This document shows, one piece after another, positions 10,805 through 22,690 of a DNA stretch of 64,000 nucleotides. Within the stretch, counting starts at the first letter, position 1; each line of letters begins with the position of its first letter. The stretch is taken from contig JAHLJT010000631.1 of the NCBI GenBank assembly GCA_031308135.1, forward strand, positions 211,776,731 through 211,840,730. Direction: 5' to 3'. The translations under genes and the position numbers were made by a program. Source of the stretch: Acheta domesticus (lineage: Eukaryota; Arthropoda; Insecta; Orthoptera; Gryllidae). Under the pieces are notes generated by a model, which was not told the origin of the DNA, searched no databases, and saw nothing but the letters and a program-made list of their open reading frames with translations.

Positions 10805-11330
10805 CCGTCAAGTTTTTTGCTCGGCCGCCGAGCACACCGCGCCGCCGCCTACGCCGAGGCGGCGGGGGTGCCAACGCAACGCACCGTGAGAGCCGGCGCG
10901 GCGCGAACCCCGCGGTGTTTGCTTTAGTGTGGAGGCGGAGCGAGGCAGCGGATGGGCCGGGTCGGGCCGGTCGGCTGGCCGAGCGCCGCGCCGCGCCGCG
11001 CAGCGAGCTCTGCGATGGGGGCGAGATAGATGAGCAGTGACCCAGAACTGCGGGGCATAGGGCGGGGGCGGGGGCGCGAGGGCGGGAGGGGGGGGGCGCG
11101 AGGGCGGGAGGGGGGGACGCGGGTCAGCGCGCGGGGCCCACGGGCTCCCCGCCCCCGCCCTACCCTTCCGGCCGCTCGGATAAATAACACCGCGAGGCGC
11201 GCGCCCCCCTCCCCCCACTCCAACCCACCTCCGTCGCCACCGCCGCCGCCGCCGCCGCCACCTCTCCCGCCCTCACTCCGCGGTCCGCCGGCCCGGCAGG
11301 TTGGGGTCGTGACCCAGCAGGTTGTAATTG
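10805..11330. promoter_or_regulatory. CpG island with pentamer repeat and GGGCGGGAG repeats
   Basis: This is a dense GC- and CpG-rich island. It holds a (CGCCG)n run at 10983-11001, two near-identical GCGAGGGCGGGAGGGGGG units near 11074-11115, and a (CCG)n run at about 11233-11257. A GATAAATAA motif at about 11177 sits inside it. Open frames on both strands are P/R/G-rich and not convincing proteins. It may be a promoter or enhancer of an unseen transcript; this is inferred from composition. Confidence 0.4.
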
Positions 11331-11469
11331 GCGCTCGAGATGCCGGGATAACGAGAGCCTAATGGAGAAGAGAAGGGGGACGAAGGGCAGAAGGGGGAGG
11401 AACCTAAGAGAGAGAGAAAGACAACAGTGCTGAGAAGAAATCTCCGAGCCGCATCTCATCTGGTCTGTT

Positions 11470-11640
11470 TTGCTCTGCTATGCCGCGGGATGGCCTCGGG
11501 CCGGCCCCGGCTCGGGCCCTCACCGCGCCGCGCCGTCGCCGTCGCTTGTTTTGGCCTACGGCAGAAGCGAGCCAGCAAGGGATGTGCGAAGCGCCGCCCG
11601 GACCACAGGCCGTGCGCTCTGAGATGCACCTGCAGTGAAG
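11470..11640. promoter_or_regulatory. Secondary CpG-rich patch
   Basis: Continues the previous island after a purine-rich gap, with CCGCGCCGCGCCGTCGCCGT and similar. Overlapping open frames on both strands have no domains. Confidence 0.3.
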
Positions 11641-13105
11641 CATACAACGGAGAGGCAGCACATTCCCAAGTTTTCACCGAACACCGTCAAAATTTGAGCC
11701 TCTACAAGACACACGGATGAGCGCTATTTTACACAAAAGCACCGGATATTTAAGGTAGGTCAATTCCTTATCGAAATGAATTAAAAGATGAAATGCAGGA
11801 ACATTTCAGAGCTACAGTTTTAGGTAAGGTGAGTCAAATAACATTTTAATAAATTATTAATTCACACCTAATCATCTACATATAAAAAGTTATATTTGCA
11901 AAAAGTGACACTACAAAACATATTTAGAGAGCAAGGTACTGATTGAGAAACCTTGTTTTTTTGATGGGATGTAGCATAAACTTCATTCAATAATGAACTT
12001 AGTTTGTAAGATTGTATCTTGTGAGTAGCGCTTCATCAAGGTTTCGCCGACAGGCTAGCTATTTTTGCCTTGCACATGCTTCGACGAAACAGTTTCGTTA
12101 AGGAATTTAAACCAACACAGAACTCGTGCTTAGCCAACCGAAGATCGACTGCGAATGCAACCACCGTACGTTCATTAGCTGCAGCGCAATATAATGATAA
12201 CGCGTAAACCTTCATCGTAAAGCACATGTAGCTCTTCAGGGCCAGAAAAGGGCATTGTGGAGGATTTCCGCGACATGACGAACGAGGTGGAACGGCTATT
12301 CCGAGAAAGATGACTTCTCTCGAACGCCTGAAAAGTAGCACCTGCGCCCGGGCCGAGAAGGCCTGGGGACGAACAGTGCGAGGGACAGTCTGTTGCGCGT
12401 TCTTCGCGCCACGAGATCTTCAGTCTGAATAAATCAGATACCAGATATCACGGCGATCAGCTCTCGACCTTTACTATCTTCTACTTCCTATCCTCTTCTC
12501 ATGTCAGCTCTCTGCTCTTCAAACACTCAATCACTCTGCTTCTTTTTCTCTAATGCGTTCTTTTTTTTAACATGTTTACGACAGAGAAGTAGTGGAAGAC
12601 GATATATGGCTATTAACAAAACACAGAAACGATGCAAACAAACAGAAAAAAAAGGAACAGAAAATTCACTAGTGACCTCCATACTGGACCCAAGAATGAG
12701 GTCAACTATTGTTTATAACTATGAGGTAGTGAAGAAAGAAAGAGGGACAGATAATTAAGACGGCACAGAGGAAAGAATTCACATAAATAGTAAGTGATGG
12801 GTGTGTGTTGGTGGGGGTTTAGCAAAAATAAATTTTGAAGTTGAGTACTCATGGCATAGAAACAGCATTTGAGTTGAATCAAATAAGCAATGAGCAAGTC
12901 GTTATTCCAAAAAGAATAAATTGTAAAACAAGGACGATTTTTCAATTGATAATGAATACAAAAATCTTTGTAAGAACATTGGAGCTGGCGTATCCAACCA
13001 GGGACGGACAACCGGACTCCGAAACAGAAAACGGCACTCAAGCAAATGACCGGGACGACGCGAAAACTGAAGTTGAAGCAAAGCAGACGCGAAGAGAGGC
13101 CGAAT
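11641..13105. other. AT-rich intergenic stretch
   Basis: No gene recognised. Several open frames of 85 to 111 residues (12036-12341 minus, 12501-12758 plus, 12706-13041 minus) lack domains and overlap on opposite strands. Confidence 0.5.
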
Positions 13106-13109
13106 CCGG

Positions 13110-13615
13110 ATGAGCAAACTGGTCGGACGGGAGGGTTAGGAGAGCAGGGCCAGCGTGGCCCAGGAGTCGAGAGGGCGGGAGGGGCGAGCCACGTGGGGAG
13201 GAGGAGTAAGAGGCGAGAGCCGCGCGCGCAGACGGCGAAGGCGGCGCGCGCGGACAGAAACTGGAATCGAAATGTGACGAGGTTATAAAAGCGGCTGCGG
13301 GGGCGGGGGCACGGGGCGGGGGCGGGCCATCCCCGTTACCCGGCGGGTGGCTGTTGTTAATCCAGCGCCCCGCTGAGGTGCCTGTTAATGTCCGAGCGGC
13401 GGAGATGGCAGCGGGCGATTGCAGCGCCGCGCCGCGCCGCGCCGCCCCGCGCCGCCCGCCCGATGGCACCGTTCCACCGGGTGGCCACGCCGCGCCGCGC
13501 CCGCCTGCCACAGGCGAATCCCCCTTCCGCCCTCCCCTCCCCCTCCCCGGACAATGCGCGGCGGAGGGCTCTGCTTTCCCTCTCGCGCTTACACACAGAG
13601 CACGTATAAAGACAC
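13110..13615 (+). promoter_or_regulatory. CpG island with TATA-like box and conserved-looking core
   Basis: TATAAAAG at 13284-13291 lies in a GC-rich context with several GGGGCGGGG boxes directly downstream. An AT-containing core at 13345-13400 (TGGCTGTTGTTAATCC, GCCTGTTAATGTCC) stands out as non-random and carries two TTAAT sites. It is followed by a (GCCGC)n run at 13425-13459. A second TATAAA lies at about 13605. No initiator or open frame makes a clear gene, so promoter activity is a hypothesis. Confidence 0.4.
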
Positions 13616-13787
13616 CTTATCTCTGCTACACTGTGTCAACGACAATTGACGCAGCGCCCAGGGTCTCATCTTCCGGTCTTCCAGGCGCTGAATTCAAAAG
13701 ATGAGTCATTTCATTCCCAATGTGAGGTGGATCATTAGAGTTTGGTGTAATTTGCACGTAGAATCACTGTCTTCCCTTTCTCTCATT

Positions 13788-13970
13788 AAAGGAAGTCGTA
13801 AAGGTACTAATGGGTGTAAGGAAATCTTACTACTAAATAAAGTCATCTTGAATGATGTGAAGAACCGAAAACGTAATTTAAGTATGGCTTTGATTGACTA
13901 CCAAAAAGCCTTGGATTTTGAAGATCCTGGAGATCTATCGATTTCATCCTAGACTTGTTGAGTTTTGATC
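13788..13970 (+). pseudogene. Non-LTR retrotransposon RT fragment with internal deletion
   Basis: The frame reads KGSRKGTNGCKE, then LLLNKVILNDVKNRKRNLSM and ALIDYQKA. In many LINE reverse transcriptases this is the segment leading to the A motif. After 13910 the expected FDSVPHS-type catalytic residues are missing. The sequence resumes in another frame at 13912 as WILKILEIYRFHPRLVEF. The best reading is a small deletion of about 20 bp that removed the catalytic aspartate and shifted the frame. A second stop follows, and the fragment ends near a CT microsatellite. It is a dead remnant; the exact clade is uncertain. Confidence 0.8.
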
Positions 13971-13984
13971 AAGTATTTTTCTCC

Positions 13985-13987
13985 ATT

Positions 13988-14029
<42 letters not shown>
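13985..14029. repeat. (CT)n microsatellite
   Basis: About 19 CT dinucleotides follow a short C run, then TTTT. It lies directly after the broken RT fragment. Confidence 0.95.
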
Positions 14030-14031
<2 letters not shown>

Positions 14032-14189
14032 CAGTTCTTGATATCCATAATTTTTTGGTCCTGAAGCGCGTCCTTTTCCCATCTCATTTTTTCGAGTTGT
14101 TAGAGGCTTCCAGCTCGTGATTTTTTTAGTACCACTGTAAGCATCTATTTCTTCTAGATATCCAAGCCAAGCTATCCTTCTGGATTTTA

Positions 14190-14867
14190 TTAATTAATGA
14201 TATTAATGTCAACTATGCTTCATTATGTTCGTGAGGAAATGCCTCTCGTCTGGAAATTTATAAAAGACAACGACCCAAAACTTACCGCAAAGTTAGTGAA
14301 ATCCTTTCTTGAGAAGGAAAAAGCGACAGTTTTGGATTGGCCACCACAGACCCCAGTTTTAAGTCCAAATGAAAATTTGTGGGAAAGTGTTGATAGGAGG
14401 ATTGATCGATCCGAAGCAGCTAATTTAGACAAACTGTGAGAAGAAATACGAAAAAAGGCATGGTATTCAACTCCACAAGAGGAATGCAGATGTTATGTGA
14501 GCTCATTGGGAAGAACTGTGGGGCTGTACTAAAAATAAGGGATATCCTTCCAAGTACTCTCCCATTCAATAAAGGGAAATGTTTTTGTCTTTTTTACTAT
14601 TTTTAAATGCGTATAACTATGCGTTATTATGTATAACTATGCGTTATTATCAAATGGCTGATTTTTTTGACTTCTTAGAAAGATACATTTTGTCAAATTT
14701 TTGTTATTTGTAAAATGATTCCGGTCTGAACACCATGTAAAGGTTGTTTACATATTGAGTACAAAATAAAAGATATACTATTTATTTATAAATCAATATT
14801 ACTTGCAAAACAAATCCCATAATTTCCTTATCAAGGCGTAATGGCTCTAATCTACAGACCGCCACTG
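14190..14867 (+). mobile_element. Tc1-like transposon 3' remnant with DDE transposase fragment
   Basis: The frame 14197-14439 encodes the C-terminal part of a Tc1/mariner transposase. It has IKDNDPKLTAKLVKSFL with the second catalytic aspartate, WPPQTPVLSPNENLW with the final glutamate, and about 34 residues between them (DD34E). A stop follows, after which the frame still reads EEIRKKAWYSTPQEECRCYV, the usual transposase C-terminus. So the reading frame ends early through a point change. The N-terminal DNA-binding part and first aspartate are absent. Downstream, ACAGACCGCCACTG ends at 14867 next to TA, fitting a Tc1 3' terminal repeat. The 5' end was not found. Confidence 0.8.
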
Positions 14868-16539
14868 TAGATGAGGTGAAAAGGCTTTCCGAGACAGATG
14901 AAAACGAATGTGATGACAAAGAGGATACAAAAATTAAGAAAGTACTCTAACAATGCAAGGCATTGGAGGGTGATTAGATCCCGTTGAGGTTTTACCAGTG
15001 GGTGGACAATGTAGAATCAAATGTGAAGAAAGAAAGAAGATCACGAAATTCTGAATATGCACCAATTGGATGCAGTCGACTTAGATTTTACCTAACATTT
15101 TTGGTTCACTAAATCCGGGATCCAAAAATACAATACAATTTTTCAACTATGAATGGATTTATTATTTCAGAGGTCCCGTTCGGACGTTCAATTATCGTTA
15201 AATAGTCTGAATAATTAAAAATTGCAGAACTTCAATATTTTTTCGGCTTCTACAACTACCATACGGAAGGTATAGATTTTTTTAAAATAAAATCAGTTCT
15301 TGAAAATGCGACCTCTAAAAAAAGGCCATATTCATGTTTGTTTGTTTTTTTTGTTTGTTTGTTTTCCTTCAAAAATATAAGTTTTCATGCCAAGAGAACA
15401 TGTGAAATAACGACAACTTCAAAACATTTTCTCAAAAGCTGTTCACAATTTTTTCTTTATTTTTTCTCTGAGAGTGAAAAAACTGGACTCTTTAATAAAA
15501 ATAGCATTATTTAATTTTTGACAGTTACTTTTATTGAACTCAAGAAGGGGAGAGTTTGAAATGGGAGAGAGATGTGTTACGAATTGTTAAGGAGGGAGAG
15601 AGAGAGAGAGGGACGCGAGAAGAAAAGCTTAGTTCGTAATCGTATTTTTCACTTTCTTGTATACTTACGTGTATCACGGAATAATATACATAATGCAGAC
15701 AAAGTATATAAAGCTGCGAAAAATCGATTTCGAGATTCAACGAAAATTCACCAATTGGGGTCCCCTGCAGGTCCGAATTACGATTCCAGGAGGCCCGTGG
15801 CACTAAAACGTGGAGCTCCTCATTATTAATTTTTTATCGTAATTGCGACGTCGGATGAGACAGGATGAACGTGAAAGAGTGAGAGAATAATGAATATTCA
15901 AAATGCTACATAAATAAAATTGCAGTGTATATCTGTGATTTCTAAATAATTGCCTCTTAGTTTTCTCATAATCTCAGATTACATTATCATATTATCTAAA
16001 ATATTACATATAATCTAATATATTACATATATTATACATTACATTTCGATGCTGCAATTAGATTTGATGTAATTGAAGGTCAAATTGGTTACTGGCAGTT
16101 TATCAGGAGTGTATAAAAATACACGAGTTCAGAGCATCCCATAGCAACAATGGTGGTAGCAACGAATTGTAGCCAACATGGCAGGGCGGAGTAGGTCCGG
16201 GTGGAGCTGGGTTTGGTGAATCAGGGATAGTGTGAAGCAGGGAGAGTGGGGCAGGGCGATGTGCGGTGAGACCGGGTGGGACGGCCAATTTGATAGGGTG
16301 ACGCATCCCACTAAGCCACAAGAGAGCCTGAATCAGAGGGAGATGATTAGTAAAGAAATAACGTCATAAAATCGACAAATATTACAAATAAAATTAAAAA
16401 TATTAATCTTTTATTTGGTTTAATTGAATCAAAAATATTAATTTTTCAAAAATACTGAGATAATTGTGCGCAAATAATCTCTATTTGTAGCTATTTTAGA
16501 AGTATACATTTATTTATTTAATAGTTTATGAGCATTTTC
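14868..16539. other. AT-rich intergenic stretch
   Basis: No gene. (TTTG)n-like sequence occurs at 15337-15364 and a GA-rich patch at 15560-15615. A moderately GC-rich patch at 16180-16310 shows no domain on either strand. Short ATATTACATAT repeats occur at 15990-16035. Confidence 0.5.
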
Positions 16540-17210
16540 ACTTTCTCGCTATGGAGAGAGAAAGTTATTAGATGCTGCGCAAAAAAACGGCGAATTTTCG
16601 GCAGAAAAGCTCTTATTACTGGGCCCTGGCAAGAAAAAAGTGGATAAATCCAGTTGCTAAATTTAGAAAAAATTCTGTAACACGTAGTGTAGGCAGAATC
16701 AATGTTTTGTGAGTCCTTGATACCGAAAAATTGATTGACAGCAAAACGTCTGTCTGTCTGTCCGTCGGTTTGTCTGTCTGTGAACAATGCTAGCCGTTAA
16801 ACTGTTTAGCAGATTTGCCCCAAAACTGATATTCCCCAATCGATTTGGCTGATGTCACAGCATCTGAATTTGAAACCGATATTTTAATTTTAGGGGGTAA
16901 TTTACAAGAAGCCCCGGGAACATTTTCAACATTTTCAAAAACAAAATGGCTCCATCGTTTTTTATTAAATTTTGTGGTTGGATAGTGTGAAGGACGTTTA
17001 AGAGAATGTTGCAGGTCTTCTGTTCGTTGAAAACTCTGAGTTTTCGAAAACTGCAAAAGTTAAACATTTTTTTCACTTGATGAAATCTGTTCCCTAAAGG
17101 TAGATTTTGAACTAAGGCCATCTACAGTTTTTCAAAAATTTTAGTACTTTTATCGTAATTTTGCGTGAAAACACGGCGGAGAAAGTACATGGTGTTTTAG
17201 CACCACTAGT
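16540..17210 (-). repeat. ACTAGTGGTGC family, copy A
   Basis: On the minus strand this repeat starts with ACTAGTGGTGCTAAAACA (17210 inward), followed by ACTTTCTCC. It ends at 16540 with a phrase containing GAGAAAGT. Between them are blocks also found in the copies at 36876 and 57765: a GTTCACAGAC phrase, a TTTTTCGGTATCAAG phrase, TTTATCCACTTTTTT, and TTTTGCGCAGCATC. A short GACA/GACG tetranucleotide run (plus strand TGTC, 16750-16786) lies at the same place as the large GGAC array of the third copy. Coding capacity is not seen. Confidence 0.75.
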
Positions 17211-17735
17211 TTGATGTTATTACATTTGATTTCTTAGGTCATTAAAAGTCGGCCCCCATAATAAAAAGGAGTTGCAAGAGTTTTCATCTTAACTAGTAAA
17301 ACTCGTACAATCATAGATGAAGAAGTAATTCTTGATCCCAATTATTTTAGACAATCAAGTATGAAATACTGAAACGTTTAAACGACACTCTTTAAACAGC
17401 CAGAATTAAATCATAAAACTTATTCCACAATTTTCGACGATTTTCAAGATTACTGTATTGTTGAATTAGAAGGATAATGATGTTTACAATACGAACCAAC
17501 ATTTTATATGTTTCAATTCTAATTGTTTAATTAAATCACTGAGTACATACATTTTATAGATAAATGTTTTCTCTTATAATATGTTAAAATATACTTTTCT
17601 TTCATAGTATTTTCTCTCTGTACTTTAGACCACACGGAGATTATCCGGCAACCTAATCCGATAAGCAATTGGTTGTTCCTTTCCTGCTGAATCACTCACA
17701 TTCCTCCATTTTATCCCACGCCTCCTCTCATTCAG
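17211..17735. other. AT-rich spacer
   Basis: No gene, RNA or repeat recognised. Confidence 0.5.
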
Positions 17736-17739
17736 TACT

Positions 17740-18535
17740 TCTCCGCTCGTCCAGATGCGCATTGCTTTGGCAGCCGGAGAACAACGTGTGTCCCATCTCC
17801 CGTGAGCCCGGGCGTCCGGGTATTCAATCTCTGAAGGATCTGAGGCGCGAAGAAATACGTTCGTTATCGACGCGACGTTGGTTCGGGCGCTGGGGCCCGC
17901 CGCCCGGGCGCTCGTCGCGAGCGCGCCGATTATACGAAGTCGGCGGGGCGAAGCAGCCTCCAACAAAGTGAGGCGGCGGCGGCGGCGGCATCCGCGGGAC
18001 TCTTAAGTCATGTTGCTGGCATCCAAGGCTCTCTAGCTGGCGTCTGCCCGGCTCTCCGGTCATCTCCAAGGCCAGGCGAGACGGACAGGCGGCAGTCGCC
18101 CGCACCGCCGCCCGCGCAGTTCCGTGTTCCCGCGGTCCGGCCCGCTCCGCTCCGCGCTGTGGCCGGAGGCGGCGGCGGCGGCGGCGACCGCGGCCCCCTC
18201 CCGCCATTGTGCCGGCAATTAGCGTCGACAAACGGCGCGATTCGTCGCGCAGCGCGCCCACAAAGACATGAACCCGTGACCCCGCCGCCACAGCTACACC
18301 CCCTAATGAGCCCGCTTGTGACGCGATCGCGGACGCGGACCACACGTGAGGACGACGGGGACGGGGACGGCGACGGGCGACGCGACGCGACGCGCGGGGC
18401 GTGCGCGACCCGCGACGACATCGGTGCGGCGCGGCGCGCGGGCGACACAGCGACTCGCTGCCTCGGGCCGGCCCGCACCGGCCGCGCACCGCACCAATGG
18501 CCGAGCTGGACCTCAGGGCCACTTTACGTCCACTT
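17740..18535. promoter_or_regulatory. Large CpG island with homeodomain-like and Sox-like sites
   Basis: About 800 bp of GC- and CpG-rich sequence in AT-rich surroundings. It includes a (GGC)n run near 17971-17988 and another near 18166-18185. A less repetitive core at 18200-18330 contains CCATTGTG, GGCAATTAGCG and CCCTAATGAGC, sequences of Sox and homeodomain site type. A 243-residue open frame on each strand covers the island, but both are low-complexity (R/A/P/G-rich) and run into flanking repeats. I treat the island as possible cis-regulatory DNA, not a gene. Confidence 0.4.
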
Positions 18536-18611
18536 CTCCACAAGCGAAAGGGCAAGGCACATTCGTTGTTTTATACAAGTATGTCGTATGGTTCTTGAGT
18601 GTAGGTCAGCA

Positions 18612-18652
18612 CGCGCCCCCCCCCACACACACACAACACACACACACAAACA
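18612..18652. repeat. C run and (CA)n microsatellite
   Basis: A run of about ten C is followed by interrupted CA repeats to CACAAACAAATAAAAA. It abuts the left arm of the inverted-repeat element that follows. Confidence 0.9.
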
Positions 18653-18661
18653 AATAAAAAC

Positions 18662-19072
18662 AGTTTACTTTGCCGACGTTTCGGCCATTTATTTGGACTT
18701 CATCAGGGCTATAATAATAAATATATTTTATTTTTACAGGGAGTATGTAAACAGACCATTTACAATCATAGATAACTGCAACACGAGCAAACAGAAATCA
18801 GTTCACAACACGTGCATAATATTATACACAAACATCAGTTTAATTATTCATAATGTGAGATATTGCTTCATGGATCTTGAAAAACCATAAGAATGTGTAC
18901 TTTACTTACTTTATAACCTAACAGGTAAGCCTGTTTACATGTTAACATTCGTTGTCTATGACTGTGAATGGTATCATTACATACTTTCTGTAAAAATAAT
19001 GTTTATTTATTGTTGATGAAGGCGTGATGAAGATCGAATAAATGGCCGAAACGTCGGTAATGTAAAGTCTTT
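18662..19072. mobile_element. Long inverted-repeat element with hammerhead-like arms
   Basis: Two inverted arms of about 120 bp (18662-18785 and 18950-19072) flank a ~165-bp spacer. The outer arm shares GACGTTTCGGCCATTTATT and the inner arm shares TATTTTTACAG, AGTATGTAA and TCATAGA phrases. Read outward, each arm contains the order TGATGAAG, a short variable stretch, GGCCGAAACGTCGG. This resembles the CUGAUGA and GAAA core of a hammerhead ribozyme, known in some Penelope-like element repeats and other retroelements. The first arm has a full CTGATGA; the second has GTGATGA. Helix II pairing is weak and no helix III partner was found, so catalysis is doubtful. No transposase or RT is encoded. 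Penelope-derived or foldback MITE are both possible. Confidence 0.65.
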
Positions 19073-20865
19073 TGTAAAGATTTTTTGTATTGACCAAAAC
19101 TAAAGAAAAAAACAATACATAGTTCAAACAGGACCAGAACCGGCTAATTTATTATTTTGGACCTGTTACAGTTTTTAGTCTCCACCTACGCTTCAGTTTA
19201 TTCACTCATTCACGATTTGAATCCATCGTATCAACAAGGACCGCAACATACTTGAACTGGAAAGATACTATGTTGCCTATCTACCGCAAATGTGAATAAA
19301 AGTCACACTAAACTTCAACAAATGAGAGGTAAAGCCATGCAGACAAAATAAAAACTGGCTACTCATAACTTATCTACGGAATTCTAACAAGAGACCTTCG
19401 CATCAACTCCCGGCCACACTCAATTCCTTAGGTTCCCTGAACCAGCTGTTCAGATGCCAATCGCAAAATGTGGTAGCAAAAACCGAACTCACGTATGGCA
19501 CGTTATAACAGAACTAGTGATTTTAATTTAGGGCTTCCGTCTGCGGCGGTTGATAGTTTCGTGAGATGCCCTAAAATATACTTTTTAAAAAAATATTTTT
19601 TTAACAAGGAATCTTAAGAAGAAAACATATTTTGGTTATTCTTAATTCCACTTTTACTGCAGGATATTTACGTTTAGCAATAGTAACGTTGTGTTATATT
19701 TATTTGATTGATTCCCGGGCGACTGTTTATTTTTTTTTTAAATAAATTTCTCAGAAGTTCTGATATAGGACTAACGAGGCTTTGACAAAGAAGAAGTGGC
19801 AACAGACGAGGGCAGATCTTTGGTCTCGGAGGGAAAATATGCTCACCAAATGACAACACATTTCGTACACAGAAAAGACTCCAGTTTTATAATTTGTGTG
19901 CCCCACAAACACAAAGTGTTTTGTAAGTGTTCGTTGTCCCCTTCTTTCTGTACACGTAGACAGCTTTGCTGCGAGATCTACACATATAACCTAACAAACC
20001 ACGCAAAATACTGTAAACGGGCCGTACTACAATCATTCGGTTTCGATCCCCGGTCAATCCATGTAGAATTGAGAGAGGCAACGCCAGCTCACGACTGTTT
20101 CCTCCCGCGTCGCTTTTCTCTTTTCCCGCCATTTCCATCATGATCACCATTATCATTTACTTATGGAACTACCTCTCGTGGGCCTTAATGTCCTCAGCAC
20201 ATGTAGTGCTCCTAACCCTTATATATATGCTCATAAATTCCCTTATAAATTCGTAAATAAATACAAAAATAAGAAAATAACATTACATGATACAATGTGA
20301 GTAGGCCGAAAGCCTCTAAGCCGTTACGAAATCTCAGTCGACAATTCTAGCTTATCTTGGCATTCACTCCTCTATCGAATGAAAGTTGCGGAAAGGGTTA
20401 AGGAGGTAAGGCGGAGGGAGGGGGAGATCTGAAGGGGAAAATTTGCAGTGTGGGGACAAATACACTCTAATCTACTAAACCCTTTCGAAACTAAATCGCG
20501 AACTGATATCACACGTTTTCTTCTTCCGTATTTCAAACCACAGAAATCCGCCCGCTGCCCAGCGTCTACGCTTCACTTACCCAACGCATACTATGTACCC
20601 ATACTGTGTTTGCCTACAAATATGGTCACCGGTCTAGGCTTCGCTCCTCTTGCAGCTAGCCAGTCCTATTATTTCAGTCAAATTATCCTTTCAGTAATAG
20701 CCTGAACATTTCCTAAAAAATCTTAATTCTTTCATCAGCACCAATTATGTCTTGGGTCTTAATGTCTTGCGCAACTCGGGCAATTACGTTTCTATGGCGG
20801 CCATATCTGTTCATTGTCGCCCATTTTCTGCTCCATCTTTAATTTTAAAGGACGTGTATACACAT
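19073..20865. other. AT-rich intergenic stretch
   Basis: No gene recognised. A 115-residue open frame at 19796-20143 and an opposing 89-residue frame overlap and lack domains. Confidence 0.5.
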
Positions 20866-20995
20866 AGCCTTCCGGCTTGGAGAGCCGAGATCGTTAAAGC
20901 TGAAGGGCCGTAGCTGCCTCCGCTCGGATTCGAATCCCGCCTCGGGCATGGATGTTTGTGGGTGTTCGTGTTGTCCTTACGTCTCCTACCCACAA
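20866..20995 (+). mobile_element. tRNA-derived SINE head, same family as at 4.2 kb
   Basis: A B box GGATTCGAATCCC lies at 20926-20938, followed by GCCTCGGGCATGGATGTTTG and GTGTTCGTG. The element at 4237-4350 has the same order: GCCGAGAT upstream, then B box, CTCAGGCATGG and GTGTTCGT. No intact cloverleaf is evident. The 3' end is not clear; A-rich sequence starts near 20993. Confidence 0.65.
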
Positions 20996-22690
20996 TTAAA
21001 ACAATTATAGTGGCTGCTTTATGACCAAGTTGTTAAAAAACTACCTTAAAAAAATCTTTATAGCCGCAAAGGACACAGACACTATTGCCATTTGAATCTT
21101 TCGATCGAAGTTGCGCTCATCACCCGATCATAATCCACACGTTACCCCCTTGCGTTCCTTACAAGTACGTTAACTTTCACTCCCCATAAAAGACTAGTGT
21201 TCAGTGCCACTAGCGAGCGTCTTTCGGTCGCAACTACACTAGTAAGTCTCACCGTGTTCTAAGTTTATCCCACCCCAGCATCATTTGAGGACACACTCTT
21301 CTGGTCAACATCAAAATTTTCTTTTGCACCAATTTGTGGATTGTGTTTCCGCTGCACGTCTCCCAATCTGACGCGTTGCGGATTGTCTCCGTGTTCTAAA
21401 TTTCTTTGGCGGCGGAATGTTTAGTGTCCCCGGTCATTTGGCGGGACGCCAGGTCCCCGCCTCCGCACTGTTCCGGAAAGTGGCAGCGAGAGACTGAGCC
21501 GTACAATCAATGCCAACACCGGTTTTCTCGAAAACTTGCGGTCCACAAATGCCGCCGCTGCCTCCGTAAACTGTAAATAGAAACTACTGATGGCCATCGG
21601 TTTCTGCGTTCCAAGAAGAATCATAAAAATCAATTTCCACAGAGAAATAACTTAAATTTGTTCCACAGCCGGAAAATCACTGTTGAACCAAGTGGTTATG
21701 TAAGGCAGAACACAAAACCCTGCGGAGTTCAAGGAAATAAATTCCTGCAGAATTACGGATTCATCAGGCCTGCTATGTCTGCAACAATTCAATGCCACAA
21801 GGAAAACAGTTTTCAGAGGTCTCAGGATAGGGTATTTCAAATTATGCCATGCAGGTTAAAGTTGGGGTATTCCAAATGCTAGAAATATGTGAATCGCATG
21901 GTGGATAATTTCATCGCAAGTAATACGTTTGGCTTCTTCGTCATTTTAACGTGAACTTGGAGCATGTAAAATATTTTATATTCTAGGGAAAATCCATGAC
22001 AATCATAGAATCTGTACAAATTTAAATGAACACGACAGTGAAAAGAAAATGGAATAGAAACGTATTGGCAGAAAGAAACTTTTGCACTAAAAACTGTGAG
22101 AAAAGAACCTCCCGGACCTTCCTTAACGTAATCCAGCGAACAGATAGTCATTCTGAGGCACTGATTCGCGCTTGGGTCACCGCCTCCATCGCCACCGCCC
22201 GCTCCCTGCTCGCCGGACGCACGTCCTCGGCGGCGAAAGTGAAGGCGCTTGTACGCCTGCCAAGTTGCCCCCAAGCCCGGCAGCATCACTATCTCGTATT
22301 TAACACGCCCGACCGGTAATATTTGTCCACATAAGCGTCGTAAACCAGTGACCGCAGTTTATCTCGAATGATGCGGAAGAAAACGTAATAATGTAGAATG
22401 CATGTAATAGGCTGTCTCGTTCGCGTCGCACCTCCTGATATACTTCTAGAAACAAGCTTATTGGCGCTGTGACAGCACACCCATTTCCATCGAATCTCTT
22501 TCCGTCTTATTTATTCCGATTGTTGCTTTTATGCTCCCTTGACCTTTGTGGCAAAGGAATGTTTTCATATATTTCAAAAGATATGTTAAGATTTTAATTC
22601 TTCTTTCGCATTAACCGGGTAATTAACAATGTAGTAATTTACACAACTCGATCAACAAATCTAACAGTGTTAGCAGGTTCGATAGAAAAA
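20996..22690. other. Mostly unannotated stretch
   Basis: No gene recognised. A GC-richer piece at 22170-22290 shows no exon features I trust. Near 21200-21245, ACTAGTGT and ACACTAGT form a small inverted pair about 35 bp apart. Open frames up to 136 residues lack domains. Confidence 0.45.

Noticed and set aside
17824..18890. 243-residue frames on both strands across a CpG island
   Set aside because: Low-complexity in the island. The plus frame runs on into the microsatellite and the inverted-repeat element.
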